64,000 nt of DNA from Enterobacter asburiae (GCF_007035645.1 NZ_AP019632.1:1116001-1180000); one strand, 5' to 3'; counted from the stretch's first letter, positions 21,525 to 30,601 are shown. Program-made: numbers and translations. Notes: generated by a model from the letters alone, not told the origin.

Positions 21525-22658
21525 ATGAAAGAGGTTCGTATTGGATTAATTGGCACCGGGTATATCGGCAAGGCGCACGCTATCGCCTATGCCCAGGCCC
21601 CGACGGTGTTCAACCTGCGCGGCAGGCTGGTGCGCGAGATGGTGGCGGAAGTCACGCCGGAGCTGGCGGCAGCGCGCGCGCAGGCGTTTGGCTTCAACCG
21701 CTCCACCGGCGACTGGCGGGCGCTGGTGGCCGACCCGGCCATTGACGTGGTGGATATTTGTTCACCCAACCATCTGCATAAAGAGATGGCGCTGGAGGCG
21801 ATCCGCCACGGCAAGCACGTCTACTCGGAGAAGCCGCTGGCGCTTAACGCCCACGACGCGCGTGAAATGGTCGACGCCGCGAAGCGGGCCGGGGTGAAAA
21901 CGCTGGTGGGGTTCAACTACATGAAAAACCCGACGGCGCAGCTGGCGAAGGAGATTATCGCGCGAGGCGAGATTGGCGAGGTGATCCACTTCTACGGCAC
22001 CCACAACGAAGACTATATGGCCGACCCGCTTTCGCCCATTCACTGGCACTGCTTCAAAGAGACCGCCGGGCTGGGGGCGCTGGGCGACCTCGCGGCGCAT
22101 ATCGTCAACATGGCTCAGTACCTGGTGGGGGATATCGAGCAGGTCTGCGGCGACCTGAAGATCGTGGTCCCGGCGCGACCGGCGAAGGCCGGATCGTCTG
22201 AGATGATTGCCGTTGAAAACGAGGATCAGGCTCACGCGATGGTGCGTTTTGCGGGCGGGGCGCAGGGCGTGATTGAAACCTCCCGCGTTGCCTGCGGCCG
22301 CAAGATGGGGCTGTCGTACGTCATCACCGGAACGAAAGGCGCCATCAGCTTCACCCAGGAGCGCATGGCCGAGCTGAAGCTCTATCTGCATGACGATCCT
22401 GTGAACCGCCAGGGGTTCCGCACGCTGCTCGTCGGCCCGGCGCACCCGGACTACGCCGCGTTCTGCATGGGCGCGGGCCACGGGATTGGCTTTAACGATC
22501 AAAAAACGGTGGAGGTGCGTGACCTGGTGGACGGGATTGCCGCCGACGCGCCGATGTGGCCGGACTTCGAAGAGGGCTGGAAGGTGTCGCGCGTGCTGGA
22601 CGCGATTGCGCTCTCGCACCGGGAAGGCCGCTGGCTGAACGTGAACGACATTGTCTGA
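21525..22658 (+). CDS. Second inositol dehydrogenase-like oxidoreductase (Gfo/Idh/MocA)
   Basis: 377 residues from the ATG at 21525 (MKEVRIGLIGTGYIGKAH), preceded by GAGGATCACG. The Rossmann motif GTGYIGKAHA and the catalytic lysine in SEKPLALNA are present, with the Asp/His region in GALGDLAAHIVNMAQYL. It is longer and clearly different from the first dehydrogenase. Possible roles are oxidation of another inositol isomer (scyllo- or D-chiro-inositol) or handling of an inosose. The sequence alone does not decide between them. Confidence 0.88.
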   Translation: MKEVRIGLIGTGYIGKAHAIAYAQAPTVFNLRGRLVREMVAEVTPELAAARAQAFGFNRSTGDWRALVADPAIDVVDICSPNHLHKEMALEAIRHGKHVYSEKPLALNAHDAREMVDAAKRAGVKTLVGFNYMKNPTAQLAKEIIARGEIGEVIHFYGTHNEDYMADPLSPIHWHCFKETAGLGALGDLAAHIVNMAQYLVGDIEQVCGDLKIVVPARPAKAGSSEMIAVENEDQAHAMVRFAGGAQGVIETSRVACGRKMGLSYVITGTKGAISFTQERMAELKLYLHDDPVNRQGFRTLLVGPAHPDYAAFCMGAGHGIGFNDQKTVEVRDLVDGIAADAPMWPDFEEGWKVSRVLDAIALSHREGRWLNVNDIV

Positions 22659-22670
22659 TGAGGTATCAAC

Positions 22671-24575
22671 GTGGAAAAGCAGTTTGATGTGATATGCATG
22701 GGCCGCGTGGCGGTAGACCTCTACAGTCAGCAGATTGGTGCGCGTCTGGAGGATGTATCGAGCTTCGCCAAATATCTCGGCGGGTCGTCGGGTAACGTGG
22801 CGTACGGCACCGCGCGTCAGGGTTTACGTTCGTCGATGCTGGCGCGCGTCGGCGATGAACATATGGGCCGCTTCCTGCGGGAAGAGCTCAACCAGGTGGG
22901 CTGCGATACCAGCCATCTGATTACCGATAAACAACGCCTTACGGCGCTGGTGCTCCTCGGCATTAAAGACCGGGACACCTTTCCACTGATTTTTTATCGC
23001 GATAACTGCGCGGATATGGCGATTACCGCCAGCGATGTGGACGAAAGCTACATTGCCTCCGCACGTTGTCTTGCCATCACCGGGACTCACCTTTCTCATC
23101 CGCAGACCCGCGAGGCGGTGCTGACGGCGCTGGGCTATGCCCGCCGTCACGGCGTGCGCACGGTGCTGGACATCGACTATCGTCCGGTGCTGTGGGGGCT
23201 AACCTCCTTAGGCGACGGCGAAACGCGTTTTATCGCCGCCGAGAAGGTCACCCGCGAGCTGCAGGAGGTGCTGCACCTCTTCGACGTCATTGTCGGCACC
23301 GAAGAGGAGTTTCACATTGCGGGCGGCAGCACGGATACCCTGCAGGCGCTAGGACAGGTGCGTGCCGTCAGTGACGCAGCGCTGGTCTGCAAACGCGGGG
23401 CGCTCGGCTGCTCGGTCTATACCGACGCTATTCCGTCCCGGCTGGACGACGGCCTGACGGTGACCGGCGTGCGCGTGGAGGTGCTGAACGTCCTCGGGGC
23501 GGGGGACGCGTTTATGTCCGGCCTGCTGCGCGGCTACCTGAACGACGAAGGCTGGGAGCAGGCGTGCCGCTACGCCAACGCCTGCGGCGCGCTGGTGGTT
23601 TCGCGCCACGGCTGCGCCCCGGCGATGCCGAGCAAAATCGAGCTGGATGACTATCTCTCGCGCGCTGCTAATGTGCCGCGCCCGGATCTCGACCCGCGTC
23701 TTAACCATCTCCACCGGGTGACCACCCGCCGCCGCGAATGGCCGGAGCTGTGCGTGATGGCCTTCGACCACCGCAGCCAGCTTGAGGATATGGCGATGCA
23801 GTGCGGCGCGTCGCTTAAGCGCATTCCGGCGCTGAAGCAGCTGATCCTGCAGGCCAGCCGCGAGGCGGCGAGCCGCGCCGGGCTGGAGGGCAAAGCCGGT
23901 CTGCTGTGCGACGGCACCTTTGGTCAGGACGCGCTGAACGCCATCACCGGGGAAGGGTGGTGGATTGGTCGCCCCATTGAGCTGCCGGGATCCAGGCCGC
24001 TGGAGATGGAGCACGGCAACATCGGCACCCAGCTTATCAGCTGGCCGCAGGAGCACGTGGTGAAGTGCCTGGTCTTCTTCCACCCGGAAGATGCCCACGG
24101 CCTGCGCCTGGAGCAGGAGCAGAAAATCGCCGAGGTGTACCACGCCTGCTGCCGGTCCGGGCACGAGCTGCTGCTTGAGGTGATCCTGCCTGCGACCATG
24201 CCGCGCAGCGACGAGCTCTACCTGCGCGCCATCTCCCGCTTCTACAACCTCGGCATTTACCCGGACTGGTGGAAGCTGCCGCCGCTCTCCGCCGACGGCT
24301 GGACGGCACTGAGCGAGATTATCGAACGCCGGGACCCGCACTGCCGCGGGGTGGTGATCCTCGGCCTGGACGCCCCGGCGGAACAGCTGCGCGCCGACTT
24401 CAAAGCCGCAGCGGGGCAGACGGTAGTGAAAGGCTTCGCCGTGGGGCGCACGCTGTTTGGCGATGCCTCCCGCGCGTGGCTGAAGCACGATATTGACGAT
24501 GCGCAGCTGGTGGCGCGCATCCGGGACAACTACCTGCAGCTTATCGCCTGGTGGCGCGAGCGCGGACACGCATAA
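22671..24575 (+). CDS. iolC: IolC fusion: 5-dehydro-2-deoxygluconokinase plus aldolase-like domain
   Basis: 634 residues from a GTG start, preceded by TGATGAGG. The N-terminal half (about 1-330) is a PfkB-family sugar kinase with VGGSS-type substrate motif (YLGGSSGNVAYG) and the catalytic GAGDAFMSGLL near residue 277; it phosphorylates 2-deoxy-5-keto-gluconate. The C-terminal half (about 345-634) is a DUF2090-type, aldolase-like domain (MAFDHRSQLEDM, then LLEVILPATM and VVKGFAVGRTLF). In enterobacteria this fusion is annotated as kinase plus 6-phospho-5-dehydro-2-deoxygluconate aldolase, which would account for the absence of a separate iolJ here. The stop overlaps a possible ATG of the next gene. 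Confidence 0.9.
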   Translation: MEKQFDVICMGRVAVDLYSQQIGARLEDVSSFAKYLGGSSGNVAYGTARQGLRSSMLARVGDEHMGRFLREELNQVGCDTSHLITDKQRLTALVLLGIKDRDTFPLIFYRDNCADMAITASDVDESYIASARCLAITGTHLSHPQTREAVLTALGYARRHGVRTVLDIDYRPVLWGLTSLGDGETRFIAAEKVTRELQEVLHLFDVIVGTEEEFHIAGGSTDTLQALGQVRAVSDAALVCKRGALGCSVYTDAIPSRLDDGLTVTGVRVEVLNVLGAGDAFMSGLLRGYLNDEGWEQACRYANACGALVVSRHGCAPAMPSKIELDDYLSRAANVPRPDLDPRLNHLHRVTTRRREWPELCVMAFDHRSQLEDMAMQCGASLKRIPALKQLILQASREAASRAGLEGKAGLLCDGTFGQDALNAITGEGWWIGRPIELPGSRPLEMEHGNIGTQLISWPQEHVVKCLVFFHPEDAHGLRLEQEQKIAEVYHACCRSGHELLLEVILPATMPRSDELYLRAISRFYNLGIYPDWWKLPPLSADGWTALSEIIERRDPHCRGVVILGLDAPAEQLRADFKAAAGQTVVKGFAVGRTLFGDASRAWLKHDIDDAQLVARIRDNYLQLIAWWRERGHA

Positions 24576-24586
24576 TGGAGACGACA

Positions 24587-25477
24587 ATGAGTGTGCAATT
24601 AGGCATTAACCCGCTGACGTGGACGAACGACGATCTGCCTTCTCTCGGCGCGGAAACCTCGCTGGAAACCTGTCTGAGCGAAGGTAAAGAGGCCGGTTTT
24701 GCCGGCTTCGAGCTGGGCAATAAATTCCCGCGCGAAGCGCGCCTGCTTGGCCCCATCCTGCAGCGTCACGACCTGCAGCTGGTCTCAGGCTGGTACTCCG
24801 GCCGCCTGCTGGAGCGCAGCGTGGAGGAGGAGATCGCCGCCGTGCAGCCGCACCTGACGCTGCTGCGCGAGCTGGGAGCGAAGGTGCTGGTGTTTGCGGA
24901 AGTGAGCGGCTGCATTCACGGCGAGCAGCAGACCCCGGTGCATCTGCGCCCGCGCTTCCCGCAGGAACGCTGGAAGGAGTACGGCGAGAAGCTCACCGAA
25001 TTTGCCCGCTATACGCAGCAGCAGGGCGTGCAGATTGCCTACCATCACCATATGGGCACGGTGATTGAGTCTGCCGAGGACGTGGACAATCTGATGACTC
25101 ACACCGGGGAGGCGGTCGGACTGCTGCTGGATACCGGCCATCTGACCTTTGCCGGGGCCGATCCGCTGGCGGTGGCGCAGCGCTGGGCGTCGCGCATCAA
25201 TCACGTTCACTGCAAAGACGTGCGCGCCGACGTGCTGGCGGACGTGAAAAACCGCAAAACCAGCTTCCTCGATGCGGTGCTGAGCGGCGTGTTTACCGTG
25301 CCGGGCGACGGCTGCGTCGATTACCCGCCGATTATGCGGCTGCTGAAGGCGCAGGATTATCACGGCTGGCTGGTGGTCGAGGCCGAGCAGGATCCGGCGA
25401 TTGCCCATCCGCTGACCTACGCCCGTCTGGGGTATAACAACCTGAGCCGCCTGGCGCGCGACGCCGGACTGATTTGA
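24587..25477 (+). CDS. iolE: Myo-inosose-2 dehydratase
   Basis: 296 residues from the ATG at 24587 (MSVQLGINPLTWTNDD), which has GGAGACGAC upstream; an ATG at 24575 overlapping the iolC stop is an alternative. It is a TIM-barrel of the xylose isomerase-like AP_endonuc_2 family. Metal-binding residues lie in AYHHHMGTVIES, LLDTGHLTFAG and NHVHCKDVR. It removes water from scyllo-inosose to give the diketone used by IolD. It lies 11 bp after iolC and 9 bp before iolB. Confidence 0.94.
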   Translation: MSVQLGINPLTWTNDDLPSLGAETSLETCLSEGKEAGFAGFELGNKFPREARLLGPILQRHDLQLVSGWYSGRLLERSVEEEIAAVQPHLTLLRELGAKVLVFAEVSGCIHGEQQTPVHLRPRFPQERWKEYGEKLTEFARYTQQQGVQIAYHHHMGTVIESAEDVDNLMTHTGEAVGLLLDTGHLTFAGADPLAVAQRWASRINHVHCKDVRADVLADVKNRKTSFLDAVLSGVFTVPGDGCVDYPPIMRLLKAQDYHGWLVVEAEQDPAIAHPLTYARLGYNNLSRLARDAGLI

Positions 25478-25486
25478 GGAGGGAAC

Positions 25487-26311
25487 ATGTCACGTCTGTT
25501 ATCACGCTGGCAACAGCCGAACGCGGAGGGGCGCTCCCAGTGTGTTACACCGGAAGGCGCAGGGTGGGGCTACGTCGGCTTTGAGGCGTATGAGCTGCAG
25601 GAGGGGCAGACGCTGACGCTGCCCGCCGTCAGCGAAGAGCGCTGCCTGGTGCTGGTCGCCGGGCGGGCCTCCATCAGCACGCCTTCCGCGCAGTTTAACG
25701 ATATCGGCGAGCGGATGAGCCCCTTCGAGCGCATTAAGCCGTGGGCGGTGTACGTCGCCCCGCAGGAATCGGTGCAGGTGAAGGCGCTGACGACGCTGGA
25801 GCTGGCGGTCTGCGCCGCGCCGGGCAAAGGCACGTATCCGACGCGGCTGATTGCCCCGCAGGATATCGACGGTGAAGCGCGCGGCAAAGGTCACAACCAG
25901 CGCTACGTGCATAACATTTTGCCGGAAGACAGGCCCGCCGACAGCCTGCTGGTGGTGGAGGTGTGGACCAGTGAGGGCTGCACCAGCTCGTACCCGAGCC
26001 ACAAGCACGACACGGATAACCCGCCGCAGGAGACCTATCTGGAGGAGACCTACTACCATCGCCTCAACCCGGAGCAGGGGTTCTGCATGCAGCGCGTCTA
26101 CACCGATGACAGAACGCTGGATGAGTGTATGGCGGTCTATAACCGTGACGTGGTGATGGTGCCGAAGGGCTACCACCCGGTCGCGACGATGGCCGGGTAT
26201 GACAGCTACTACCTCAACGTGATGGCCGGCCCGGTGCGCAAATGGATGTTCACCTGGGAAGAGGACCACGCGTGGATTAATCGGGATTATCCCGCGGTCA
26301 GCGGTGGCTAG
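25487..26311 (+). CDS. iolB: 5-deoxy-glucuronate isomerase
   Basis: 274 residues of the KduI/IolB cupin family. It isomerises 5-deoxy-glucuronate to 2-deoxy-5-keto-gluconate, the IolC substrate. Metal-binding cupin residues are visible in SYPSHKHDTDN and EETYYHRLNPEQGF, with a late PKGYHPV histidine. GAGGAGGGAAC precedes the ATG. It is the last iol gene, and its 3' end overlaps the stop of the convergent MFS gene by 14 bp, so there is no dedicated terminator between them. Confidence 0.95.
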   Translation: MSRLLSRWQQPNAEGRSQCVTPEGAGWGYVGFEAYELQEGQTLTLPAVSEERCLVLVAGRASISTPSAQFNDIGERMSPFERIKPWAVYVAPQESVQVKALTTLELAVCAAPGKGTYPTRLIAPQDIDGEARGKGHNQRYVHNILPEDRPADSLLVVEVWTSEGCTSSYPSHKHDTDNPPQETYLEETYYHRLNPEQGFCMQRVYTDDRTLDECMAVYNRDVVMVPKGYHPVATMAGYDSYYLNVMAGPVRKWMFTWEEDHAWINRDYPAVSGG

Positions 26312-27491
26312 CGCGGGTTAGCCACCAGAACACCAGCGCCAGCAGGCTGACCGAGGCGCCAAGCAGGCAGACGCCCGGCCAGCCGGCACAGGCATACGTC
26401 ATCGTTGTGCCGAGCGCGCCGAGCCCGCTGCCGACGGCATAAAACAGCATATAAAGCCCGACCAGCCGGCTGTGCGCCTCGGGACGGGTGCGGAAAATCA
26501 TGCTCTGATTAGTGACGTGCAGCGCCTGACCCCCCAAGTCGAGCAGTATGATGCCGATAAGCAAGATTCCGAGTGAACGGTCCATCAGCGACAAGGGCCA
26601 CCAGGCTAACAGTAAGATACTCAGCGCCGCCGCGCTGGTGCGTTGGGCATATCCCCGATCGGCCCAGCGTCCTGCCCGGCCAGCCGCCAGCGCGCCCACC
26701 GCGCCAGCCAGTCCAAACGCGCCAATCACTGTATGCGAAAAGTTAAACGGCGGTGCGCTCAGCGGCAGCACCAGCGCGCTCCAGAAAATGTTGAACGATG
26801 CAAACATCAGCAGCGCCAGCACGCCGCGTATCTGCAGCACTTTTTCCTGCCGCAGCAGCGTGAGCATTGAGCCAATCAACCGCGGATAGCTCATCGTGGC
26901 AGTGACGGCTGGCAGGGCGGGGAGTCGCCACCACAGAGGTAACGCAATCATGAGCATCAGCGCGGCAGCACAAAGATAGACCCCGCGCCAGCCCGCGATA
27001 TCGCTGATGCCACCGGCAAAGACGCGAGCGAGCAGCAAACCTGTGAACACGCCGCCCTGTGCCGCGCCGACAACGCGTCCCTGTTCATGGGGCGACGCGG
27101 CGCTGGCGGCGTAGGCGATCAGCCCCTGCGTCATGGCCGTGCCCAACATACCTGTCGCAAGCATACCGATAAGCAGCGCTGAAGAGGACTGTGCCATGCT
27201 GACGGAAACCAGCGCCACCACCAGAGCAATCAGCTGTACTGCCATGAGTCGTCGACGATCCACTTTGTCACCCAGAGGAACGAGGAGCAAAAGAGCCAGC
27301 GCGCAGCCAATTTGTGTCGCGGTCACCACGCCCCCCACGGCCGCATGGCTGATGCCGAAATCGTTCGCCAGCGCGTCAAGCAAAGGCTGGGCGTAATAGA
27401 CGTTTGCCACGCTTAGGCCGCTGGCGGTGGCGAACAGCCAGACCATGCTGCGCGGCATGTCGGCTGAAGGAAGGGCTGACGTCAGTGACAT
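26298..27491 (-). CDS. MFS transporter (DHA1-type), likely efflux
   Basis: 397 residues from the ATG at 27491, which has AGCGAGGATTTT upstream; the frame runs upstream into the divergent regulator region but without a good start. Twelve membrane segments are predicted. Motif A-like LLLVPLGDKVDRRRLM lies after segment 2, and the ANVYYAQPLLDAL opening is typical of a drug:proton antiporter branch. It is divergent from an HxlR-family regulator with a shared operator region, an arrangement common for regulated efflux pumps. The substrate is not evident. Confidence 0.88.
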   Translation of the reverse strand: MSLTSALPSADMPRSMVWLFATASGLSVANVYYAQPLLDALANDFGISHAAVGGVVTATQIGCALALLLLVPLGDKVDRRRLMAVQLIALVVALVSVSMAQSSSALLIGMLATGMLGTAMTQGLIAYAASAASPHEQGRVVGAAQGGVFTGLLLARVFAGGISDIAGWRGVYLCAAALMLMIALPLWWRLPALPAVTATMSYPRLIGSMLTLLRQEKVLQIRGVLALLMFASFNIFWSALVLPLSAPPFNFSHTVIGAFGLAGAVGALAAGRAGRWADRGYAQRTSAAALSILLLAWWPLSLMDRSLGILLIGIILLDLGGQALHVTNQSMIFRTRPEAHSRLVGLYMLFYAVGSGLGALGTTMTYACAGWPGVCLLGASVSLLALVFWWLTRASHR

Positions 27492-27517
27492 GTTCAAAAT
27501 CCTCGCTTGTGATAATC

Positions 27518-27576
27518 TGGTTTTAAAATGAAACTGGTTGAATGCTAGGCTAGGTGGTTTTAAAATGCAACTAGTT
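27518..27576. repeat. Tandem 22-bp direct repeats, candidate HxlR operators
   Basis: Two 22-bp copies at 27518-27539 and 27555-27576 differ at only two positions. Both begin TGGTTTTAAAATG and end in AACTGGTT or AACTAGTT. They lie 37 bp apart start to start in the 115-bp gap between the divergent MFS and HxlR genes. Placement and near-identity suggest binding sites for the HxlR-family protein controlling both genes. Confidence 0.65.
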
Positions 27577-27606
27577 ATAGGGTGGCCTTTGCGAGGAAAA
27601 CAGGTG

Positions 27607-28050
27607 ATGTCCCGAAATACGGTAAAAGAGGAATATTGTCCCGTTGCCCGCAGCGTTGACCTGCTCGGGGATCGCTGGTCGCTTCTTATTGTGCGTAATG
27701 CGTTTGACGGCATGACGCGCTTCGGGGATTTTCAGCGCAGCCTTGGGGTGGCGCGCAACATCCTTTCTGACCGGCTTCGCAAGCTGGTTGAGGCAGAAAT
27801 CCTGACGTTACAGGGAGCATCGGACGGCACGGCTTATCAGGAATATGTTCTGACCGACAAAGGCGAACGTCTTTTCCCCGTGATCGTGGCGCTGCGTCAG
27901 TGGGGAGAGCAAAATCTGTTTGCGCAGGGCGAGCGTCACTCGCTGCTGGTCGACAGGCGGACGGGCAGGCCGGTTCCCTTTATGGCGCCAGCAGCGCATG
28001 ACGGCACTGCGCTGCTGCCGGTGGATACGGAAGTGCAGAAGATCGAATGA
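27607..28050 (+). CDS. HxlR-family transcriptional regulator
   Basis: 147 residues from the ATG at 27607; the open frame starts 23 codons upstream inside the repeat-bearing operator region, so the later start is preferred. The family hallmark YCPVARSVDLLGDRWSLLIVRNAF is present, with its cysteine near the N-terminus, followed by a winged helix (FGDFQRSLGVARNILSDRLRKLVEAEIL). HxlR/MarR-like regulators often sense reactive electrophiles through that cysteine. The target is probably the divergent MFS gene and this gene itself. Confidence 0.92.
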   Translation: MSRNTVKEEYCPVARSVDLLGDRWSLLIVRNAFDGMTRFGDFQRSLGVARNILSDRLRKLVEAEILTLQGASDGTAYQEYVLTDKGERLFPVIVALRQWGEQNLFAQGERHSLLVDRRTGRPVPFMAPAAHDGTALLPVDTEVQKIE

Positions 28051-28060
28051 GTCACTCCGG

Positions 28061-28804
28061 TTAATTACTGCTTATCGCCTGCTCAATCGTCCGGGCGACG
28101 ATCTGCGGCTGGCTCACCATCGACACGTGGCTTGCCGCCACCTCGGCGGTTTTCGCATGGATCGTCTTCGCCATCGCCCGTTCAAGATCGGGGTTGATCA
28201 TTCGGTCATTCTTGCTGACCACATACCAGCTCGGTTTATCATGCCACGCCGCGTGGGTGACCTTTTCACCAAACGCCTCGGCCTTAATTGGCCCCTGCGT
28301 GGCTGCAGTCGTGTTTTGAGTGTCTGGCTTCACGTCAGGCGCGAAGTCCTTTCTGACAGCTCCTGTCGGCAGGTATAAATAGCCGTCCGCCGTTTTAGCA
28401 ATGCCCGCGCTGCCCGGCGGGGCAGGATAGCTTCCTGCCAGATCCGCAGTCGACTGGCCGGAATCCGGCGCGAACGCCGCCACGTACACCAGCGATTTTA
28501 CCCGCGCATCGTTGCCCGCCTCGCTAATCACGGTGCCGCCCCAGGAGTGGCCCACCAGCACCACCTCACCCTCGGCGCGGGCGATGGCCCGCCGCGTGGC
28601 CGCAACGTCATCCTTAAGCGACGTGAGCGGGAGCTGGACGGCAATGACCTCGGCGTGCTGCTTCTGCAACAGGGTAATCACCTTATTCCAGCTGCTGCCG
28701 TCGGCAAACGCGCCGTGCACCAGCACGACGCTGGTTTTACTCTGCGCAAAGGCGCTGGCGGAAACCGCCAGCAGGCTTGCCGTCACTACAGACAGTGCTT
28801 TCAT
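28061..28804 (-). CDS. Exported alpha/beta hydrolase
   Basis: 247 residues. A signal peptide of about 20 residues (MKALSVVTASLLAVSASAFA) indicates export. The alpha/beta-hydrolase core has the oxyanion segment VLVHGAFADGSSW, the nucleophile serine in GHSWGG, and a late catalytic histidine in AASHVSM. The closest recognised type is the EstC/salicylate-esterase-like group that acts on small esters. It is convergent with the HxlR gene, 10 bp apart. It lies 11 bp after the DUF6130 gene and may be co-transcribed with it. The natural substrate is unknown. Confidence 0.88.
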   Translation of the reverse strand: MKALSVVTASLLAVSASAFAQSKTSVVLVHGAFADGSSWNKVITLLQKQHAEVIAVQLPLTSLKDDVAATRRAIARAEGEVVLVGHSWGGTVISEAGNDARVKSLVYVAAFAPDSGQSTADLAGSYPAPPGSAGIAKTADGYLYLPTGAVRKDFAPDVKPDTQNTTAATQGPIKAEAFGEKVTHAAWHDKPSWYVVSKNDRMINPDLERAMAKTIHAKTAEVAASHVSMVSQPQIVARTIEQAISSN

Positions 28805-28815
28805 CTTCAGACTCC

Positions 28816-29283
28816 TTAAAAGTGGTGGACCGTCGCGTGGGGCGGGACGGTGAATTCAACGGTTTTGTGGTCGAGCGGCTTGTGCGTCGGGTCGGCCAGA
28901 ATAATCGTCACCTTGTGTTTACCGGCGGGTAGCCCCACGAGGATCACCGGCTCTCCGCTGGCGTCAGCCCAGTGCCACGGCGCGTCATCCACCACCACGT
29001 GAATGTGACCGATGCGCGGGGTGACCTTGAGCGCCACCGGGCCGAATACCGGCTCGATGCGCAGGTTTTCGGCCCGATACTGGATAAACACCGCGCCTTT
29101 GCTCAGCGGCCCGGCAAGCGGCGGATCGACTATCAGCTTTGCGGGCGGCTGCGGCTGCGCCAGCGGCGCAACGGCGGCGGGGCCGTTAACGTCCGCGGCG
29201 CTCAGGTTATCCAGCGGCGTGGTCCGGGCATGGGCTACAGAGGCCAGGAATAGCAGGGGGAAAAGTGCATAGCGACGAATCAT
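28816..29283 (-). CDS. DUF6130 family exported protein
   Basis: 155 residues from the ATG at 29283, which has a strong AAGGAGAG site; a longer frame begins inside the neighbouring MFS gene and is rejected. A signal peptide (MIRRYALFPLLFLASVAHA) precedes a mature domain with repeated beta-strand segments and several histidines (GHIHVVVDDAPWHW, then VPPHATVHHF at the end). Proteins of this family are of unknown function. The His-rich ends suggest possible metal binding, but that is only inference. It is probably co-transcribed with the hydrolase gene downstream. Confidence 0.75.
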   Translation of the reverse strand: MIRRYALFPLLFLASVAHARTTPLDNLSAADVNGPAAVAPLAQPQPPAKLIVDPPLAGPLSKGAVFIQYRAENLRIEPVFGPVALKVTPRIGHIHVVVDDAPWHWADASGEPVILVGLPAGKHKVTIILADPTHKPLDHKTVEFTVPPHATVHHF

Positions 29284-29333
29284 GGGTTCTCTCCTTATCG
29301 GTTGTGAATGACGACAGGGAAAGAAAACCATTT

Positions 29334-30563
29334 TTATGTATCGGAGATATTTGCCGGAGGCGGCGTTTTGTACCCGTTTGTTAGCGTGGCGCTCTGGATA
29401 CAGTGCGATACAGTTTGCCTGCCTGGACGACGCACAATCGCTATCGCCAGCCCGGCAATCACCAGCGTCAGGCCCGTTGATACCCACATTGCACCCGCGA
29501 TCCCCAGCGTTTTATTCAGCCACGCATAGGCAAACGGTGAGGCTGCCGCCATCAGCTGGCCGGGGATAAGCAGCATGCCCGTGCGGCGGGCATAGCTTTC
29601 GGCGCTAAACAGCTCCAGCGGCAGGGTGGCTTTCACAATGGTGACCAGCCCGTTGATGGCGCCGTAGCCCAGCACGAACCCGGCCGCACACCACGCAAAC
29701 AGGGCGCTGCTCATCCCCAGAAGAAAGCAGAGCGGCATGGCGAGCGCGGTAAAAAGCGTCAGTTTGAAGGGGGTTAAGCGGGCACCCGCCAGCACTTCCA
29801 GCGAGCGGGCGCCCGTCTGGCCGACTCCCCACAGCATGCCGATGGCGACCGGCAGGCCGAAGTGGGCAATAAACTCCGGCAGATGGGTGGACGTGCCGTT
29901 AGAGACAAAGGTGATGAGGGCAATGAAGGCAGCATAAAGCCAGGCGTTACGCCGCTCGTTGTTCAGCGGCGGCGCGGTGACCTTTGTCGTCACCGTCAGC
30001 CGCTGCCGGGGAAGCGTTCGAATCAGCATCGCGCTCAGCAGGCCGAAGAGCGCGTAGACGCGCAGCGCTTCCTGCCAGCTCATGACCTGAAGCAGAGCAT
30101 CGCCCAGCGGCCAGAAAACGGCGGAGGCCAGCCCGCCCGCCAGCGTGACGCGTGAGATTGTTCTTCGCGCCTGCTGCCCGTAGAGGTTTACCAGCGCGGC
30201 GAACAGCGCGTCGTACAGCGACAGGCGCATCCCTACGCCGCCGATCAGCCAGGCGCAGTACCAGCCAAAAAGCGTCTGGGTATAGGCCATCCCTGCGCAG
30301 CTTGCGGCGATCAGCAACGTGCCGCTCATCACCACTTTCTGACCGCCAAAGCGTGCTAGCAGGCGGGCGACAAACGGAGAAACCGCCGCCATGACCAGCA
30401 TCGCCAGCGTCAGGCCGAGGTAAATCTGCGGTGATGACCATCCCCGGTCGGCTGAAATCGCTAGCGCAAAGGTGCCGGGCATATAAAACGAGATCCCCCA
30501 GTTGATGAGCTGATTACATCCCGCCATGAGGGCGAGGCGGCGAGGCAGGGCGGGTGTTTCCAT
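29334..30563 (-). CDS. MFS transporter
   Basis: 409 residues with about twelve membrane segments. An MFS loop (FVARLLARFGGQKVVMSG) follows segment 2. It is divergent from a LysR-family gene, and a perfect 7-bp inverted repeat spaced by 11 bp lies 14 bp before its start. It resembles the YbfB/OxlT-like uptake-or-efflux group, but I cannot assign a substrate. Confidence 0.85.
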   Translation of the reverse strand: METPALPRRLALMAGCNQLINWGISFYMPGTFALAISADRGWSSPQIYLGLTLAMLVMAAVSPFVARLLARFGGQKVVMSGTLLIAASCAGMAYTQTLFGWYCAWLIGGVGMRLSLYDALFAALVNLYGQQARRTISRVTLAGGLASAVFWPLGDALLQVMSWQEALRVYALFGLLSAMLIRTLPRQRLTVTTKVTAPPLNNERRNAWLYAAFIALITFVSNGTSTHLPEFIAHFGLPVAIGMLWGVGQTGARSLEVLAGARLTPFKLTLFTALAMPLCFLLGMSSALFAWCAAGFVLGYGAINGLVTIVKATLPLELFSAESYARRTGMLLIPGQLMAAASPFAYAWLNKTLGIAGAMWVSTGLTLVIAGLAIAIVRRPGRQTVSHCIQSATLTNGYKTPPPANISDT

Positions 30564-30576
30564 TGTTTTTCATTCC

Positions 30577-30601
30577 GTTATGCAGTTGTCCTGAGCATAA
30601 C
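30577..30601. promoter_or_regulatory. LysR-type operator between MFS and LysR genes
   Basis: GTTATGC-N11-GCATAAC is a perfect 7-bp inverted repeat around an 11-nt spacer and contains the T-N11-A core of LysR-type boxes. A second, smaller palindrome CTTAT-N7-ATAAG lies at 30633-30649, nearer the LysR start. Both lie in the 97-bp divergent gap. Confidence 0.7.

Noticed and set aside
27538..27606. A longer start for the HxlR regulator
   Set aside because: The extra residues are encoded by the operator repeat region and lack family similarity. The later ATG has the better context.
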